Positions 23,424 through 34,774 of a stretch of DNA of 64,000 nucleotides are shown here, piece after piece. Location: positions 90,690,706 to 90,754,705 of the forward strand of contig NW_020954590.1 of NCBI RefSeq assembly GCF_900497805.2, written 5' to 3'. Each line of letters starts with the position of its first letter. The first letter of the stretch is position 1. The position numbers were made by a program, and so were the translations under genes. Source of the stretch: Vombatus ursinus. Taxonomy: Eukaryota; Chordata; Mammalia; Diprotodontia; Vombatidae. The notes under the pieces are model-generated. The model ran no database searches. It was not told the origin of the DNA and saw only the letters and a list, made by a program, of their open reading frames with translations.

Positions 23424-23555
23424 GGCTAGGCCATGGGGTTAAGTGACTTGCCCAGGGTCACACAGCTAGTAAGTGTCCAGTGTCTGGATTCCGAACTCAG
23501 GTCCTCCTGACTCCAGGCCTGTTGCTGTATCCACTGCGCCACCTAGCTGCCCCTC
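23424..23555 (-). mobile_element. Short marsupial SINE inside the L2
   Basis: On +: GGGGTTAAGTGACTTGCCCA, GGTCACACAGCTAGTAAGTG, TGCGCCACCTAGCTGCCCC. One of the least diverged SINEs here. Confidence 0.87.
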
Positions 23556-24689
23556 TTTCTATCCCCCATACCTGAGTTGTTCTTCCTTCTTGTCTCTGCT
23601 TTTGGGCTTCCCTGGCTTTTTTCCAAATTCCAGTTAAAATCTCACCTTCTACAGAAAACAAATTCCACATAATTCTAATCCCTTCCCTCCATTGATTATT
23701 TTCGATATATCATGTGTAATTTGCTTGTTCAGCATTGCTTTCATGTTGTCTCACCCATTAGATTGTGGGCTCCTTGGAAGCAGGGACTATCTTTTGCTTT
23801 TCTTTGTATCCTCAGCATTTAGGATTGATGCCTAGCACAGGCTTAATAAATGTTTATCGACATCACTAACAGAAAGACCTGAAGAATGTAAAATTTGGAC
23901 TGGACTTGTTTTTTGACACAATCTCTAATGGGATGTCACATTAATTTATTTAAGATTGAAAAGTTGTTATATCATACTTATCTAGAAAATACATGAAGAT
24001 ACCTAATTTAGGACTTGGAACTTAGCTTGCTAATTATTTTCTATTCTATATTCTAATGATTTAATGTTATATTTCTGTTAGGAGAAATATTATTTGAAAG
24101 GTTGTGATCTTAAAATGCAAATTTTTATAAAACTTATTATTATTGAACCTAATTAAAACAGAGTTGAAAAATTATGTAAAACCAAAGTGAATTAATGCAG
24201 GCATCAGATTATGTGCAGGATCAGAATGAGAATGACATTTTACAGATGTTAATGCATTGTATGCCATTAATATTTAATATGATTATAGCAATTATGTTAA
24301 GAGAATTTTATGATTGGATCTCATTCACTCTGTAAAGTAGAGTATAATGGGTTATTGTATTTCTTATGCAAAATAAAAGACCTCCTAATAAGAATTTTAA
24401 GAAGGACATGAAACAAACTTCATTTCTCACTCATCATGATAATACTTGATTGATGCTGATAATTGGAACAGAAGAGTGAAACAGCGTTTCTGCCTCAGGC
24501 TGCCAGCAATTAGAAACCTCCATCACATAATGTAGTGGCTGCTTCTTGCTATCAACTATCCCATTCCCTTTTTCCAGTCCACTGAGGGGGGTCATTTGGG
24601 AAATATCATGAATAATACACTTTCACATAAGATTTCTAATAACTCTTAGGCCAACTCAGTCCCAAAAGCTTTTCTATATCTGGAAAGGG

Positions 24690-24780
24690 CCTCAGAGGCC
24701 TTCTAAAGCAATCTTCTTGGTTTACAAACTAGAAAACTGAGGGCATAAAAGTTAAATGACTTGCCCAAAGTCCCACTTTC
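24690..24780 (-). mobile_element. MIR-type fragment
   Basis: On +: CTAGAAAACTGAGGGCATAA and AAATGACTTGCCCAAAGTCC. Confidence 0.55.
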
Positions 24781-25097
24781 ATATATATTGCCTCGTTCAA
24801 ACCTTTCAGTAACTTTGGTAATAAGGATCAAAAGTAGGATTTGTTCCTAGATTCTCTGATTTTAGGACTAGTGCTTTCCCCTGTAAAATGCTCCTTCCCT
24901 TTGCTACTCAATACTGAGTATGTTTCTACTTGCTGCTTCCTTTATACTCACAATTCAGTATTTGACTGGTTGAAAACTCTATTCCTTTACTCTCTCTCCT
25001 CTTACTTACTCTTATCCCTGAAGACTGTCACTCTCAGCATTAAGGAGGCTCAGAGCCAAGGAGACAAATATTGCCTTTCTCCAGACTCACCTCCATA

Positions 25098-25335
25098 TAT
25101 GTGCATATGTATATGCATATGTATATGTAGATGTAGATGTAGATGTAGATGTAGATATAGATGTAAATGTATATGTATATGTATATGCATACATGCATAC
25201 ACATACATGTGTATATATGCTTATATATGTATACATGTGTGTATATATATGCTTATATATACACACACATGCCTAGAAGAGGAATATCACAGATAAATAA
25301 CACACATACACACACACATACACATGCACATGTAA
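25098..25335. repeat. Compound (TATATG)/(GATGTA)/(ATAC)/(CA)n microsatellite
   Basis: Several unit types side by side, including about seven GATGTA units in a row near 25127-25165. The 151-codon and 96-codon frames over it are artefacts. Confidence 0.92.
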
Positions 25336-25629
25336 GCACAAATACTCTAAAAATCCATCTAAATACCATTTTCTCTCCATGGACCATAGGTCATATTTCC
25401 TTTATTGTTGTTCTATTGCAAAATTATTCTCAAATATCTTTGAATTTATTCAATTAAATTGTGTGATAGATGAAAAGACCAATAATATTATTAGTCTAAT
25501 TGTTGTTAGTGCTACACAGTGAGGTATGTATTTTGTAGACTACCTACCTGTTCTTTTTGTAGCTATTGAGGTAAAACTTCCTTTATTTAAATATTTGCTA
25601 AACCTCTACAAATTCAATTCAGTAGTTAA

Positions 25630-25855
25630 TCATCATCATAATAAAAAGTAGCATTTATAAGTCACTTTCAGATTTGTAAAGTACTTTATAAATGTTATTT
25701 TGTTTAGTTCTCAAAACTACCCTGTTAGGTAGGTGCTATTATTATTCCCTTTTTATAGATGAGGTAATTGAGCCTGAATGAGATTAAGTGACTTGCCCAG
25801 GATCACACAGCTACTTAGTGTCAGAGGAGGGATTACAATTCAGTTTTCTGATCTG
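25630..25855 (-). mobile_element. MIR/THER SINE, near full length
   Basis: On +: TTGTAAAGTACTTTATAAAT, GGTAGGTGCTATTATTATTC, AGTGACTTGCCCAGGATCAC. Confidence 0.82.
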
Positions 25856-26879
25856 TTTAATGGGGATAATCACAGATCACTGAAGACTTGAAGTATTATA
25901 GGCATCATTTCAGTTATTCTGAGTCTGTGTAGAATTGGCTAGAGGGCTGACCTTGGAGTTAAGATTTATCTGAGGATACCAAAAACAAAACAAAACAAAC
26001 AAAAAAAACCCTCTCAAAAGCACGAAGTAGTTCCTGCCCTGAAGGGGACTTACATTTCTATTGGGAAAGACAATGTGCACATAAATAGCTATATAAATAA
26101 TATATACAGAGTTAAACCCTCCTATGAATCTTGCATTGACCATCTTGTGGGTCATTAGACTTAACATGGCTTTTCTCTTTAGTTTTAATCTTTGTTAATA
26201 TACTTTAAAAATATACCAAAGAACAGATGTCACAATCAACTCAGATTACTGGCACAAATTTAATCACAGCAGAAATAACTACTAGTACACACAATTTTCT
26301 AGAGCTGTGTTTTTGATATTATGAAGGAAAGGGAAAGTATAGAATGACCTTCATTTTTCTCCCCTATTTTATCTTATTTTTTTCAGTTTAGGAAATGTGT
26401 GTCCAGTTGTGAAGGGAAATAAACAAAATATGAGCATCCAGAATCTTGTGAAGTTTGGGGATTGAATTTTCTTTGAGTATAAAATTGTGTTTTCTGACTC
26501 AATTTTTCTTTATCTGTATTGCTAGATGTTCTCTGGCAACAATACTGTAAATCACTTCTGTATTTTCCTGTAGATGATACAATATACATTAGCTTTGAAT
26601 GGTTCAGGAAAACAAGTTTATAGTTTGAACATAAAGCAGAAGATGCAAAGAACCACTCTTATGTCTCCAATGACAAATAAACAAATAGTTCATTTTAAAC
26701 CCAATTATGGAGACTCCAAATGGTAGCTGGATCTTGTACAACCCTGCCTCCCTTCCTCACAGTTACTGCCAGGTTTGAGTGAAGCATTGTATATGAAAGT
26801 ACGTTGAAAGCACCCAGTGTTGTAAAAATTTCAGTGACTATTACTGTTGCCCTTTCTATTGTTAAAAATAGTAATAACA

Positions 26880-27640
26880 TGAATCTTGGCACTAGTAACA
26901 ACGTCATTATTAAACTTGATGTTATCTTTGACCCTTCTCTTTTATCTATGCAATCAGTTAAAGTCCTATTAATCTTAACTCTGAAATATCTCTCAAACCT
27001 GCCCTCCCCTCTGTTCTTGCTGCCACCATTCTGGTGGAGATCTCATTACCTTCTACTTGGACTATCACAGTAACCTCTCTAACTAGCCCATCCTCTCTGC
27101 CCTCCAAATTCTTATCCTTCACAAGCATTGCTCACAGACGTGACCTTCAGCCATAGATTTGGCATGGGCCCTCTGCTTAAAATCTTTCAGTGAATCTGTT
27201 GCTTCCCAATAAATTTTAGACTCCTTTACCTAGCATTCTAGGCTCTTCACAACCTAGTACCTAGTATTACTCTGCTTACCTGGCCTTTATCTCATGCTAA
27301 TCTCGTCCACTTATTCTATACTCCTTAAAATAAACTCCTTGCTTTTTCTTGTGCAAACTCTGAGGTAGGCTTGGCCAACCTCCATGTCTTTACTTACACT
27401 GTTAACTCTGCTTGGAGTGGCCTTCTCCTCACTACCCATCCTTTCTGCATGTTGAACCCCTATCCATTCTTTAAAACCCAAGTTATATGGCTTTCATTTC
27501 AGATAACAATGACCTTTTCCACTTTAGATCTTTGCTTGCACTTCTCAGATGCACTGTTCATGCATTATTTTGTCCTGTAATTATTTGTACATGTGTTGTA
27601 TTTCCTTACTAGTTGATAAGCTTTATGAGGACTGAGAAAG
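26880..27640 (+). mobile_element. L2 LINE 3' part
   Basis: Sense order: TCTGTTCTTGCTGCCACCAT, CTACTTGGACTATCACAGTA, ATTTTAGACTCCTTTACCTA, then TTTCCTTACTAGTTGATAAG near the 3' end. Strongly diverged. Confidence 0.72.
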
Positions 27641-27644
27641 AGAA

Positions 27645-27905
27645 GGAAAAGAGAATAAGCATTTATGTGGTCTCTACTATATGCCAGACACTGTGCTAAG
27701 CATTTTTACAAATATTATGAAATTTTATCCTCACAACAACGCAGTGAGGTAGGTGCTGATATTACCTTCATTTAACAGTTGAGTAAACAGAGGAAAGCAG
27801 AGATTAAGTGACTTACCCAGGACTACAAAACTGATAAGTGTCTGAGGCCAGATTTGAGTTCAGCTTTTCCTGACTCCAGGCCCAGCACTGTATCACCTAG
27901 CTATC
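27645..27905 (-). mobile_element. MIR/THER SINE, near full length
   Basis: On +: CCAGACACTGTGCTAAGCAT, GTGAGGTAGGTGCTGATATT, AAGTGACTTACCCAGGACTA, CTGACTCCAGGCCCAGCACT. Confidence 0.85.
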
Positions 27906-28509
27906 TAGACAGACCACAAGTGTTCAGCACATGCTTATTGAGTTTGGAAATTATTATTGCTGATGGTATTCAAGGAGAGGCCATCTATCACAATTCTCTA
28001 GAAAGGATCTCTGCAGTGGGTGACAGATTGTAGTAGATGATCTCTGACGTTCCTTTAGGACTTTCATTTTATTGTGTCTGTATTCTTCATCCCAAACCTA
28101 TAATTCTTATTTTCCCTGCAATTTATCTTCTTGTATCTAGCACTATTTAATTGAGATTTTGCAATAAAACCCTAGGGAAAAGGAGCAAGCCTTTCAGGGA
28201 GTTAGGATGCAGAAAGTTTTGGTGCCAAGGTATCTGAGCCCTATGTGACCTAGATACCCTCAATTTCACCTTGCTCATAATCGTATACCTTGAGAAGAAA
28301 AACAAGAGAAGATATGTATTATCATTATTACTTTTAATTGGTAAATGGCAATGTTGTTGTCTTTAAGTTTCACAAGACACAGCGATAGACAAAATAGTAT
28401 AGTGTTCTTATAGTGTGTACTCACAAAAATATAGATGAAAAAGGAGAAAGGAAAATTGTGAAGATTGGAGAAAAACAAGTGAGACTAACTATTACTACTA
28501 TGTTTAGAA

Positions 28510-28690
28510 TAGAACCATGTAATATTATAACTGGAAAGAAACTTAGAGACCACTGAATCTACCCACCCCTTTTTTTGTTTTACAGATGAGGAAACTGAGG
28601 CCCATAGAAGGTCACATAGCTAGTAGGTATCTGAGGAAGCTTTAAATCCAGGTCTTCTTGATTCCAAGCCCCATGTTCTATCTAGAATAC
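28510..28690 (-). mobile_element. MIR-type SINE
   Basis: On +: TACAGATGAGGAAACTGAGG, GGTCACATAGCTAGTAGGTA, CAGGTCTTCTTGATTCCAAG. Confidence 0.72.
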
Positions 28691-28694
28691 CATT

Positions 28695-28840
28695 TTGTCA
28701 TTTATTTTACAGATAAGGAAACCGAGGCCTAGACAGGTGAAGTGACTTGCTAAGTTCACACTATAAGCAACAGATATAGGGATAGGATGTAGGTCTCTTG
28801 AGTTTCTGTCTAGTACCATTTCCACTGTATTTCCAGAATA
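28695..28840 (-). mobile_element. MIR-type SINE, second copy in tandem
   Basis: On +: TACAGATAAGGAAACCGAGG, GTGAAGTGACTTGCTAAGTT, TGTAGGTCTCTTGAGTTTCT. Its right edge lies about 270 bp before exon 1. Confidence 0.68.
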
Positions 28841-29112
28841 CAGACTGCAAATTATTTCAAGTTTTAGAGATTATATTGGCTAATGTTTATTTTTTTTTTT
28901 TAATGTCTTATTATATCGTGTCTTAGAAGGTTTAGATCTTGAATTCATTATGTACACATGGCAATGTGAGAATTTAAACTAGATAATTTCAGTGGAAATA
29001 TCATTATATAAAACTAAAAATGTGCTATGAACAGATTCCTTAGTGATTTTTTTGCTTCATTATAGTGATTAAAAAAAATAAAAGTGTTTTGCTATTTTCT
29101 TTTCTTCTTCAG

Positions 29113-29260
29113 GAATTGATGACCAAACTCATAACAGAGACACCTGACCAGCCAATCCCATTTCTCATTGACCACCTTCAGTCTAAGCAGGGGCCTCGAA
29201 GTCAACTTCAAAGAACCTTGTCTGGGTCTGCAGCTTTATGGGCAGAAAGTGAAACATCAG
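29113..29260 (+). CDS. C8orf34: C8orf34 orthologue, internal exon 1 of 3 in the window (docking-domain exon)
   Basis: Seen: a 148-nt exon preceded by a strong pyrimidine tract (TTTTCTTTTCTTCTTCAG) and followed by GTAAAA. Read in phase 0 from GAA it gives 49 codons plus one base, with no stop. It starts [17 protein letters not shown] and includes [15 protein letters not shown]. Known: this matches the N-terminal part of human C8orf34 (VEST-1) as I recall it. The LITE-P-DQPI-F pattern is typical of the RIIa-type dimerisation/docking fold of PKA regulatory subunits, so the exon encodes the end of helix 1 and all of helix 2; the start of helix 1 must lie in an upstream exon outside the window. 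The protein's biochemical role is not established. Inferred: RTLS fits an R-x-x-S kinase site. The donor lacks G at +5, so it is weaker than those of the next two exons. Unspliced read-through would add 32 codons and stop at 29358. An in-frame ATG at 29119 could serve a shorter isoform. Confidence 0.92.
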
Positions 29261-29479
29261 GTAAAAGGAGAAAAGGCATTCCAGTTCATTTCAGGGGGGA
29301 AAGACATTTTAGGTGGGATGCATGTAACCAAAATGACCATAATTTTACTAATTTATAACATGATAGAGGGAGGTAGATAGCTAGAATTTTAACTTATCCA
29401 TCTGTATGTTAGTATGATAAAATATGGCACAAAACCTTTTTGAATTGGTAAATAAGACTATTGTTATTTGGTGCATTAT

Positions 29480-29920
29480 GTGTCCCAAAAGTCCTAGTGC
29501 AGTTTTAACTTTTAATAATTTTATAGGTATAAAAGTTATAATTTTACAAAATACATAATTTGAAAGCTTAATTACTATATATCTTCTCCACTTATTAGTT
29601 TTGTGAATTTTAAATAATTTTGAATAATAATCTTTTACCTTAATTTTAACAATTATTATACATTGCATATGACATTTTCTGGATGACACTTTTGTGGACT
29701 CATGGATCTACATAGGAGGTCCTCTTGCAGGGCCGCTTTGGTCACCTAATCTGTCTGCACCAGACTTTTCTTGTGGGATCACATCAAAACTGTCATGTGT
29801 GCATCAATATCTTGTTTGCTATTCATCGGTGATGAAATTCAGGAGTACTGATGGGCCCATTTTACTCACATAGTCTAATATTCCCATCTCCTCCATAAAG
29901 GGGAAAAATGCAATCTTTTA
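29480..29920 (+). mobile_element. Mariner-like DNA transposon remnant
   Basis: Starts with TGTCCCAAAAGTCCTAGTGC, a terminus I recall from marsupial mariners. Near 29738-29800 it shows the transposase C-terminal signature WSPNLSAPDF, then in another frame FLWDHIKTVM, so a frameshift separates the two. The second inverted terminus is not seen, and the right boundary is a guess. Confidence 0.6.
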
Positions 29921-30111
29921 AGTATCTGAGCATCAGCTTATGAAAGTTTTTCAAAAGTTTAAAAATCAACTTGAATGATGCTTAAGATGGTGTTTATGTT
30001 GAAATATTGTAGTGAAAAAACATTATGTGCATCACTATACGAAGCATTGGTTATACAAATGTAAAAGCAAGATAATACCTGTCATTAAGGGGATTGTATA
30101 TGAATATATTT

Positions 30112-31555
30112 TAATTTGAATTTTTAGTTCCAAATTTTCTCTCTCCCTCTACTTCTCTCCTACCCACCGAGAAGGCAAGAAATATAATACCTATTAAATA
30201 TGTGAAGTCATGCGAAACATTTCCAAATTAAACATATTGTTATAAAAGCAAGAATAATAAAAAAAAATGCTTCTTTCTGTACTCAGAGTCCATCAGTTCT
30301 CTATTTGAAAGTAGATAGTCTTTTTCATTGGGAGTCTTTTGGACTTGTCGTGGATCACTGTATTGATCCGTGTAGCTAGTCTTTCAGACTTGATTATTGT
30401 TATAATATTTCTATTACTATGTATAATTCTCCAAGTTCTGCTTACTTTATTTTGCATCAGCTCATATAAATCTTCCTGTTTTTCTGAAACCATCACCCTC
30501 ATTATTTCTTACAGCACAATAGTATTCCATCACAATCATACGCTACGACTTGCTTAACCATTCCTCAATTGATGGGCAATTCCTCAGTTTCTAACTCTTT
30601 GCCACCACACAAAAAGTGCTATAAATATTTTATGTGTATGAAGATTTTTTACTTTTTCATTTGTCTCTTTAGGGTATAAACTTAGTAGCATTATTTCTGG
30701 GTGAAAGGCTATGCACTTTTGGGCATTATGCACCACAATGGCAGGACCAGTTCAGAGCTTCACCCACAGTGCGCTAGGGTACCCATTTTTCCTTATCACC
30801 TCCAGCATTTGTCATTTTCCTTTTCTGTCATCTTAGCCAATCTTGTGGTTATGAGGTGGTACCTTAGTGTTCTTTTAATTTATATTTCTCTAGTTATTAG
30901 TGATTTGGAGCATTTTTTCATATGACTATTGCTAGCTCTGATTTCTTTTTCTGAAAACTGCCTGTCCATATCCTTTGACCATATGTCAACTGGGGAATGG
31001 CTCATATTTTTATGAATTTGGCTCAGTTTCCTATACACTTGGAAATGAAACCTTTATCAAATAAATTTACTATAATCCCTCCTCCCAGTTTCCTTTTTTC
31101 CCTTCTAATTTTGGTTGCATTTGTTTTTGATTGTGCAAAAACTTTTAAATTTAATATAATAAAAAAATATCCATTTCACTTCCCATGGTGCTCTCTACCT
31201 CTTATTTGGTCATTAACGCTTCCCTTATCCATAGATGTGACAGGTAATTTTTCCATACTCCTCTAATTTGCTTATATAACCCTTTTATGCCTAAATTATG
31301 TGCCCTTTTGAGCTTATCTTGTAATATAGTGTGAGATGTTGGTCTTTGCTTCATTTCTGTCAGTTTTCCTAGTAGTTTTTGTCAAAGAGTGAGTTCTTGC
31401 CCCAATATCTAGGATCTTTGAGTTTATCAAACACTAGGTTATTGTGTTCATTTGCTTCTGTATGCTGTGTACCTAATCAGTACCAGATTGTTTTTATGAT
31501 TATTCCTTCGTAGTATTGCTTGAAATCTGGTACTGTATGTTGGATTTTAATAAGA
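30112..31555 (-). mobile_element. LINE-1 3' portion, about 1.4 kb
   Basis: Largest L1 here, antisense to the gene. 3' UTR at left (AGTTCCAAATTTTCTCTCTC), ORF2 to the right. Minus-strand reading gives patches such as SHMKKCSKSL and KMGTLAHCG, which match the L1 ORF2 C-terminal region, and GGTACTGATTAGGTACACAG matches its WYW block. Frames are broken. Confidence 0.88.
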
Positions 31556-31684
31556 AAGACATCAATATTTTAAAATTTTAAATGATTAAACTCTCAAATA
31601 TTATTAGTGTTACATAGGAACATACATTAGCTCTTTTAGGCTAATCATTTTCTATTTGGTAACTTGAACTTTTTCTTACCTTTG

Positions 31685-31790
31685 TAATAATGTTTTTCCC
31701 CTTTATGGAGGAGATGAAAATATTAGACTACATGATTAAAATGGGCCCATCAGGGCTCCTAAATTTTATCACCAACCAATGGCAAAAAGG
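31685..31790 (-). repeat. Inverted copy of 29838-29915
   Basis: Reverse complemented it gives GATGGGCCCATTTTAATCAT, GTAGTCTAATATT and CATCTCCTCCATAAAGGGGA, near-identical to the + strand at 29856-29905. Confidence 0.85.
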
Positions 31791-31889
31791 GAGAGGTAAT
31801 TTTAATTATAACTTTCACTAGAACCCAGGTTTTTTCCCAATTTCTTCTGCAGTGGTGCTCTTTTGACCTCTCTATCAATAATTATATTC

Positions 31890-32595
31890 ATCTTTCTTTT
31901 TTTATTAATTTATTTTGATTTATCAACAATCACTTCCATATACTTTTGAGTTTAAAATTTTTCTCCCCCTTCCTCCTCACCATCCTCCCCAAGACAGCGC
32001 ACAATCTGATATAGGCTATACATAAACATTCCTATCAAACATATTTTCACATTAGTGATGTTGTAAGTAAGAATTAGAACCAATAGGAGGAACCACCAGA
32101 AAGAGGAAACAAAACTAAACAGAAGAGAAAAAAATAGCAAATAGTATGCTTTGATCTGCATTCAAATTCCATAGTTCTTTCCTTGGATGTGGATAGCATT
32201 TTCCATCACAAGGCCTTTGGAGATGTCTTAGATTCTTGTATTGCTAGGAGGGATTAAGTTTATCAATATTAGTCATCGCACAACATGGCTGTTATTGTGT
32301 ACAATGTTCTCTTGATTCTGCTCACTTTGCTCAGCATCAGACCATACAAGTCTTTCTAGGTTTTTTCAGAAGTCAGCCTGTTCATCATTTTCTCATAGCA
32401 CAATAGTATTCCATTTCATTCATATACCACAATTTGTTCAGCCATTCCCCAATTGATGGGCATCCTCTCAATTTCCAATTCTTTGCCACCACAAAAAGAG
32501 CTGCTATAAATATTTTTGTACATTTGGGTTCTTTTCCCATTTGTATGATCTCTTTGGGATATAGCCCTAGAAGTGCTATTGCTGGGTTCATCTTT
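31890..32595 (-). mobile_element. LINE-1 3' end, 5'-truncated
   Basis: Minus-strand frame 32385-32591 reads LLGLYPKEI, then CTKIFIAALFVVAKNWKL, CPSIGEWLNKLWYMNEMEYY: the classical L1 ORF2 C-terminus. The 3' UTR continues to the left. The right edge at 32592 is abrupt, as expected from 5' truncation. Confidence 0.9.
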
Positions 32596-32819
32596 CTTTC
32601 TTCCTAAACTCTTTGATCTTTCTCAGATGGGACCTCTTTCATTAATTTAGCATTGAGTCAGTTTTATTGTTTGTTCTAATCTGACCTGGATATTTCATTT
32701 ATTGGATCACCCTCCTGTATGCTATCCCAATTCCATAGTCATTAGTTTCTTACTTTTTTGTCTTAGGTGCATACAGTTTAGAACCAAAAGGCATGTTAAG
32801 GATTAAGAGATAATACATT

Positions 32820-32985
32820 TAGATTTGAATGGGACTGAGGTCATCTAGTTCAACCCCCTCATTTTATAGGAGAGGAACTTGGACCCAGAAAGGCAGAGCG
32901 ATTTGGCCCTCTACTAAGAGCAGAGCCAGGGCTTGAAGTCCTGACTCCTGCCTCTAAATTTAGTGTTTTTTCAACCACACAATTT
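32820..32985 (-). mobile_element. MIR-type SINE
   Basis: On +: CTAGTTCAACCCCCTCATTT, GGAACTTGGACCCAGAAAGG, GCTTGAAGTCCTGACTCCTG. Confidence 0.68.
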
Positions 32986-33199
32986 CCTAATTCTGTGATT
33001 GAGTACCCACCTGGTACACCAATCACTTCAGTAACTATACTTCCTTCCTCAATAACCTAATCTTCCAATTATCCATTGCTGACCATCTACTTTCTCAGAC
33101 CTTTGCTAATCACTTGCCATAATCTCTGTTGAATGGATATCTGGGGTTGTGAGTCAGACTTGGACTTTTGGAAAATGTGATTTGTGGCCTACAAAAATA

Positions 33200-33600
33200 G
33201 TATTAGATGCTTTATCAAAACCTTTGTTAAAATGTTGGTAAATTATATCCATAGTTTTGTTCTCATCTACTAGTTTACTAGTTTAGGGAAATGAAATTAG
33301 TTTGTTATGATCTGTTCTTGATGAACAAATATAGCTATCTGTCTATATTTGTTCAGGAAGGTACTGTCTCTTTGTAATCACTATCTCCCTTTCTAGATGT
33401 TTTTCAACTGTCTTTTTAATTATCCTTTCTAGAATTTTCCCAGGAATTGAAATTGAAGTCAAGGTCATTGGTCTATAGTTTTTAAACTCTGTTATATTTC
33501 TTTCTTCTTTCTGGAAATGTGGACACCATTTTTCTTCAATCCTGTGATACCTCTCCTGTTTTCCATGATCATTAAAATATCACTAATAGCTTCACAATTT
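33200..33600 (-). mobile_element. L3/CR1-type LINE fragment (RT region)
   Basis: On + it reads the antisense of CR1-clade ORF2: TCCTTTCTAGAATTTTCCCA, GGAATTGAAATTGAAGTCAA, TTGGTCTATAGTTTTTAAAC (antisense of the NYRPVSLTS block), GATACCTCTCCTGTTTTCCA. Same family part as 41270-41740. Confidence 0.75.
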
Positions 33601-33687
33601 CCTTATTTAATCTCCCTGTCATTCCCTTAGTTCTCAACTTTCCACAAGAACCATCCCTTTTAGGCAGAGTGCAGTCTCTGGCAGCAA

Positions 33688-33925
33688 GATGCAACAGTGG
33701 ATGGATTGCCAGCCTTGGAGTCTTAAGACTCAACTTCCTGAGTTCAAATCTGGCCTCAAGCACTTGCTACCTATATGACCCTAGAGAAATCACTTAACCT
33801 TTTTTTGCCTCAGTTTCTTCATCTGTAAAATGAACTGGAGAAGAAAATGGCAAACCACTCTAATATCTTTGCCAATAAAAGCACGAATTGGGTCACAAAG
33901 AGTCAATACAACCGAATAACAAATC
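33688..33925 (+). mobile_element. Full-length marsupial CORE-SINE, sense
   Basis: CAACAGTGGATGGATTGCCA, GAGTTCAAATCTGGCCTCAA, CATCTGTAAAATGAACTGGA, GAAAATGGCAAACCACTCTA, ATTGGGTCACAAAGAGTCAA, then a CCGAATAACAAA tail. Confidence 0.85.
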
Positions 33926-34589
33926 ACTGTACAGAGTAAGGATATATTTCAACCCCTTCTGGACCTAACTTTCACGTACTTCTTAGCAGTAACTAGTTTT
34001 TTTACTTTTACCTTTTTCAAGGTTCCTTTCCTCTGTGCTCTGTCACTTCATTTCTGTCTTGCAGGTCAGTCAGCCTTAGCACTAGATAGCTAATAACAGT
34101 TCTTACAATACTGCTGCCTTCCCTACCAAGCAGAAGTTGGAAAGAAAACTGAAGAGCTGTTCTCACAGTTTTCCTTAAGCCACTGGGCACATTATCAGAC
34201 TTTATGTCCCTGGAGTGGAGCTGGATTTTTTACTTTTGGATACATTGCCTGGTTTTATTTTGGCTAATCTGTCCCTTCAGACAGTTAATCCCCTTGGTCA
34301 CTATAGGGACGGATACAGAGATAGGGACTTGTTATTTCATTGACAGAGAACCAACTCTTGGAGAGTTAGAGGCCTTAGGGTCACACAGTCAGTATGTTCA
34401 GAAGCAAATTTATAAGAATGGTAGACTATTTTTCATTACAGTTTCACTGTAATGGTATTAAAATTTAAAATCATTATGCCCGTTAGTAGAAACACTTACA
34501 AAATAGAGGCAGGTTGACAAGCTTTTGGAAGCTCAAAACACATTAAGGAGGGGATCTATATTATGGGCTTAATTACTATAAACTTCATC

Positions 34590-34685
34590 AAATGTTTCTA
34601 AAAGGCAGATTTGGGTTCAATATAAGGAAGGACTCCCTACAATCAGAGTCATTCAAAAGTAGAATATGATGTGTCAGGAGAAAAT
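34590..34685 (+). mobile_element. L3/CR1-type 3'-end fragment
   Basis: GGCAGATTTGGGTTCAATAT, AAGGAAGGACTCCCTACAAT and CAAAAGTAGAATATGATG follow the sense CR1-clade 3' end. Confidence 0.6.
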
Positions 34686-34774
34686 TTGTTTCTAATAATT
34701 GGAAGTTTTGTGGCAGAAGCCAGATGACTCATTGTTGAGGAGGGAATTTATATTTGGAGTATTGGTAGCCATTT

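Larger units (their letters stand above)
22970..23870 (+). mobile_element. L2 LINE 3' end, split by a SINE
   Basis: Sense order: CACTCCTGAATTATTTCAAT, TGGCTTCTTGTTACAGCCAC, TTGTGATCCAATGACTGGCC, then after the SINE AGGGACTATCTTTTGCTTTT and GCTTAATAAATGTTTATCGA at the 3' terminus. Confidence 0.85.
1..29112 (+). other. C8orf34 intron upstream of the docking-domain exon (partial)
   Basis: Intron sequence inferred from the exon at 29113. It holds mainly interspersed repeats, listed separately. In these longer stretches I recognise no gene and no clear repeat: 2150-2570, 4140-4840, 5700-6660, 7500-8330, 9170-9640, 12440-13010, 14160-14890, 18890-19560, 19900-20670, 20880-21340, 21540-22020, 23890-24660 and 25870-26870. 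All are AT-rich, with stops in every frame at short intervals. Confidence 0.75.

Noticed and set aside
24841-25296. Longest open frame in the window outside the gene (151 codons)
   Set aside because: Its second half is microsatellite-encoded Cys/Ile repeats, the first half has no recognisable motif, and there is no splice or promoter context.
32385-32591. Clean 68-codon protein with a convincing motif
   Set aside because: It is the C-terminus of L1 ORF2 in a truncated LINE, not a host gene.
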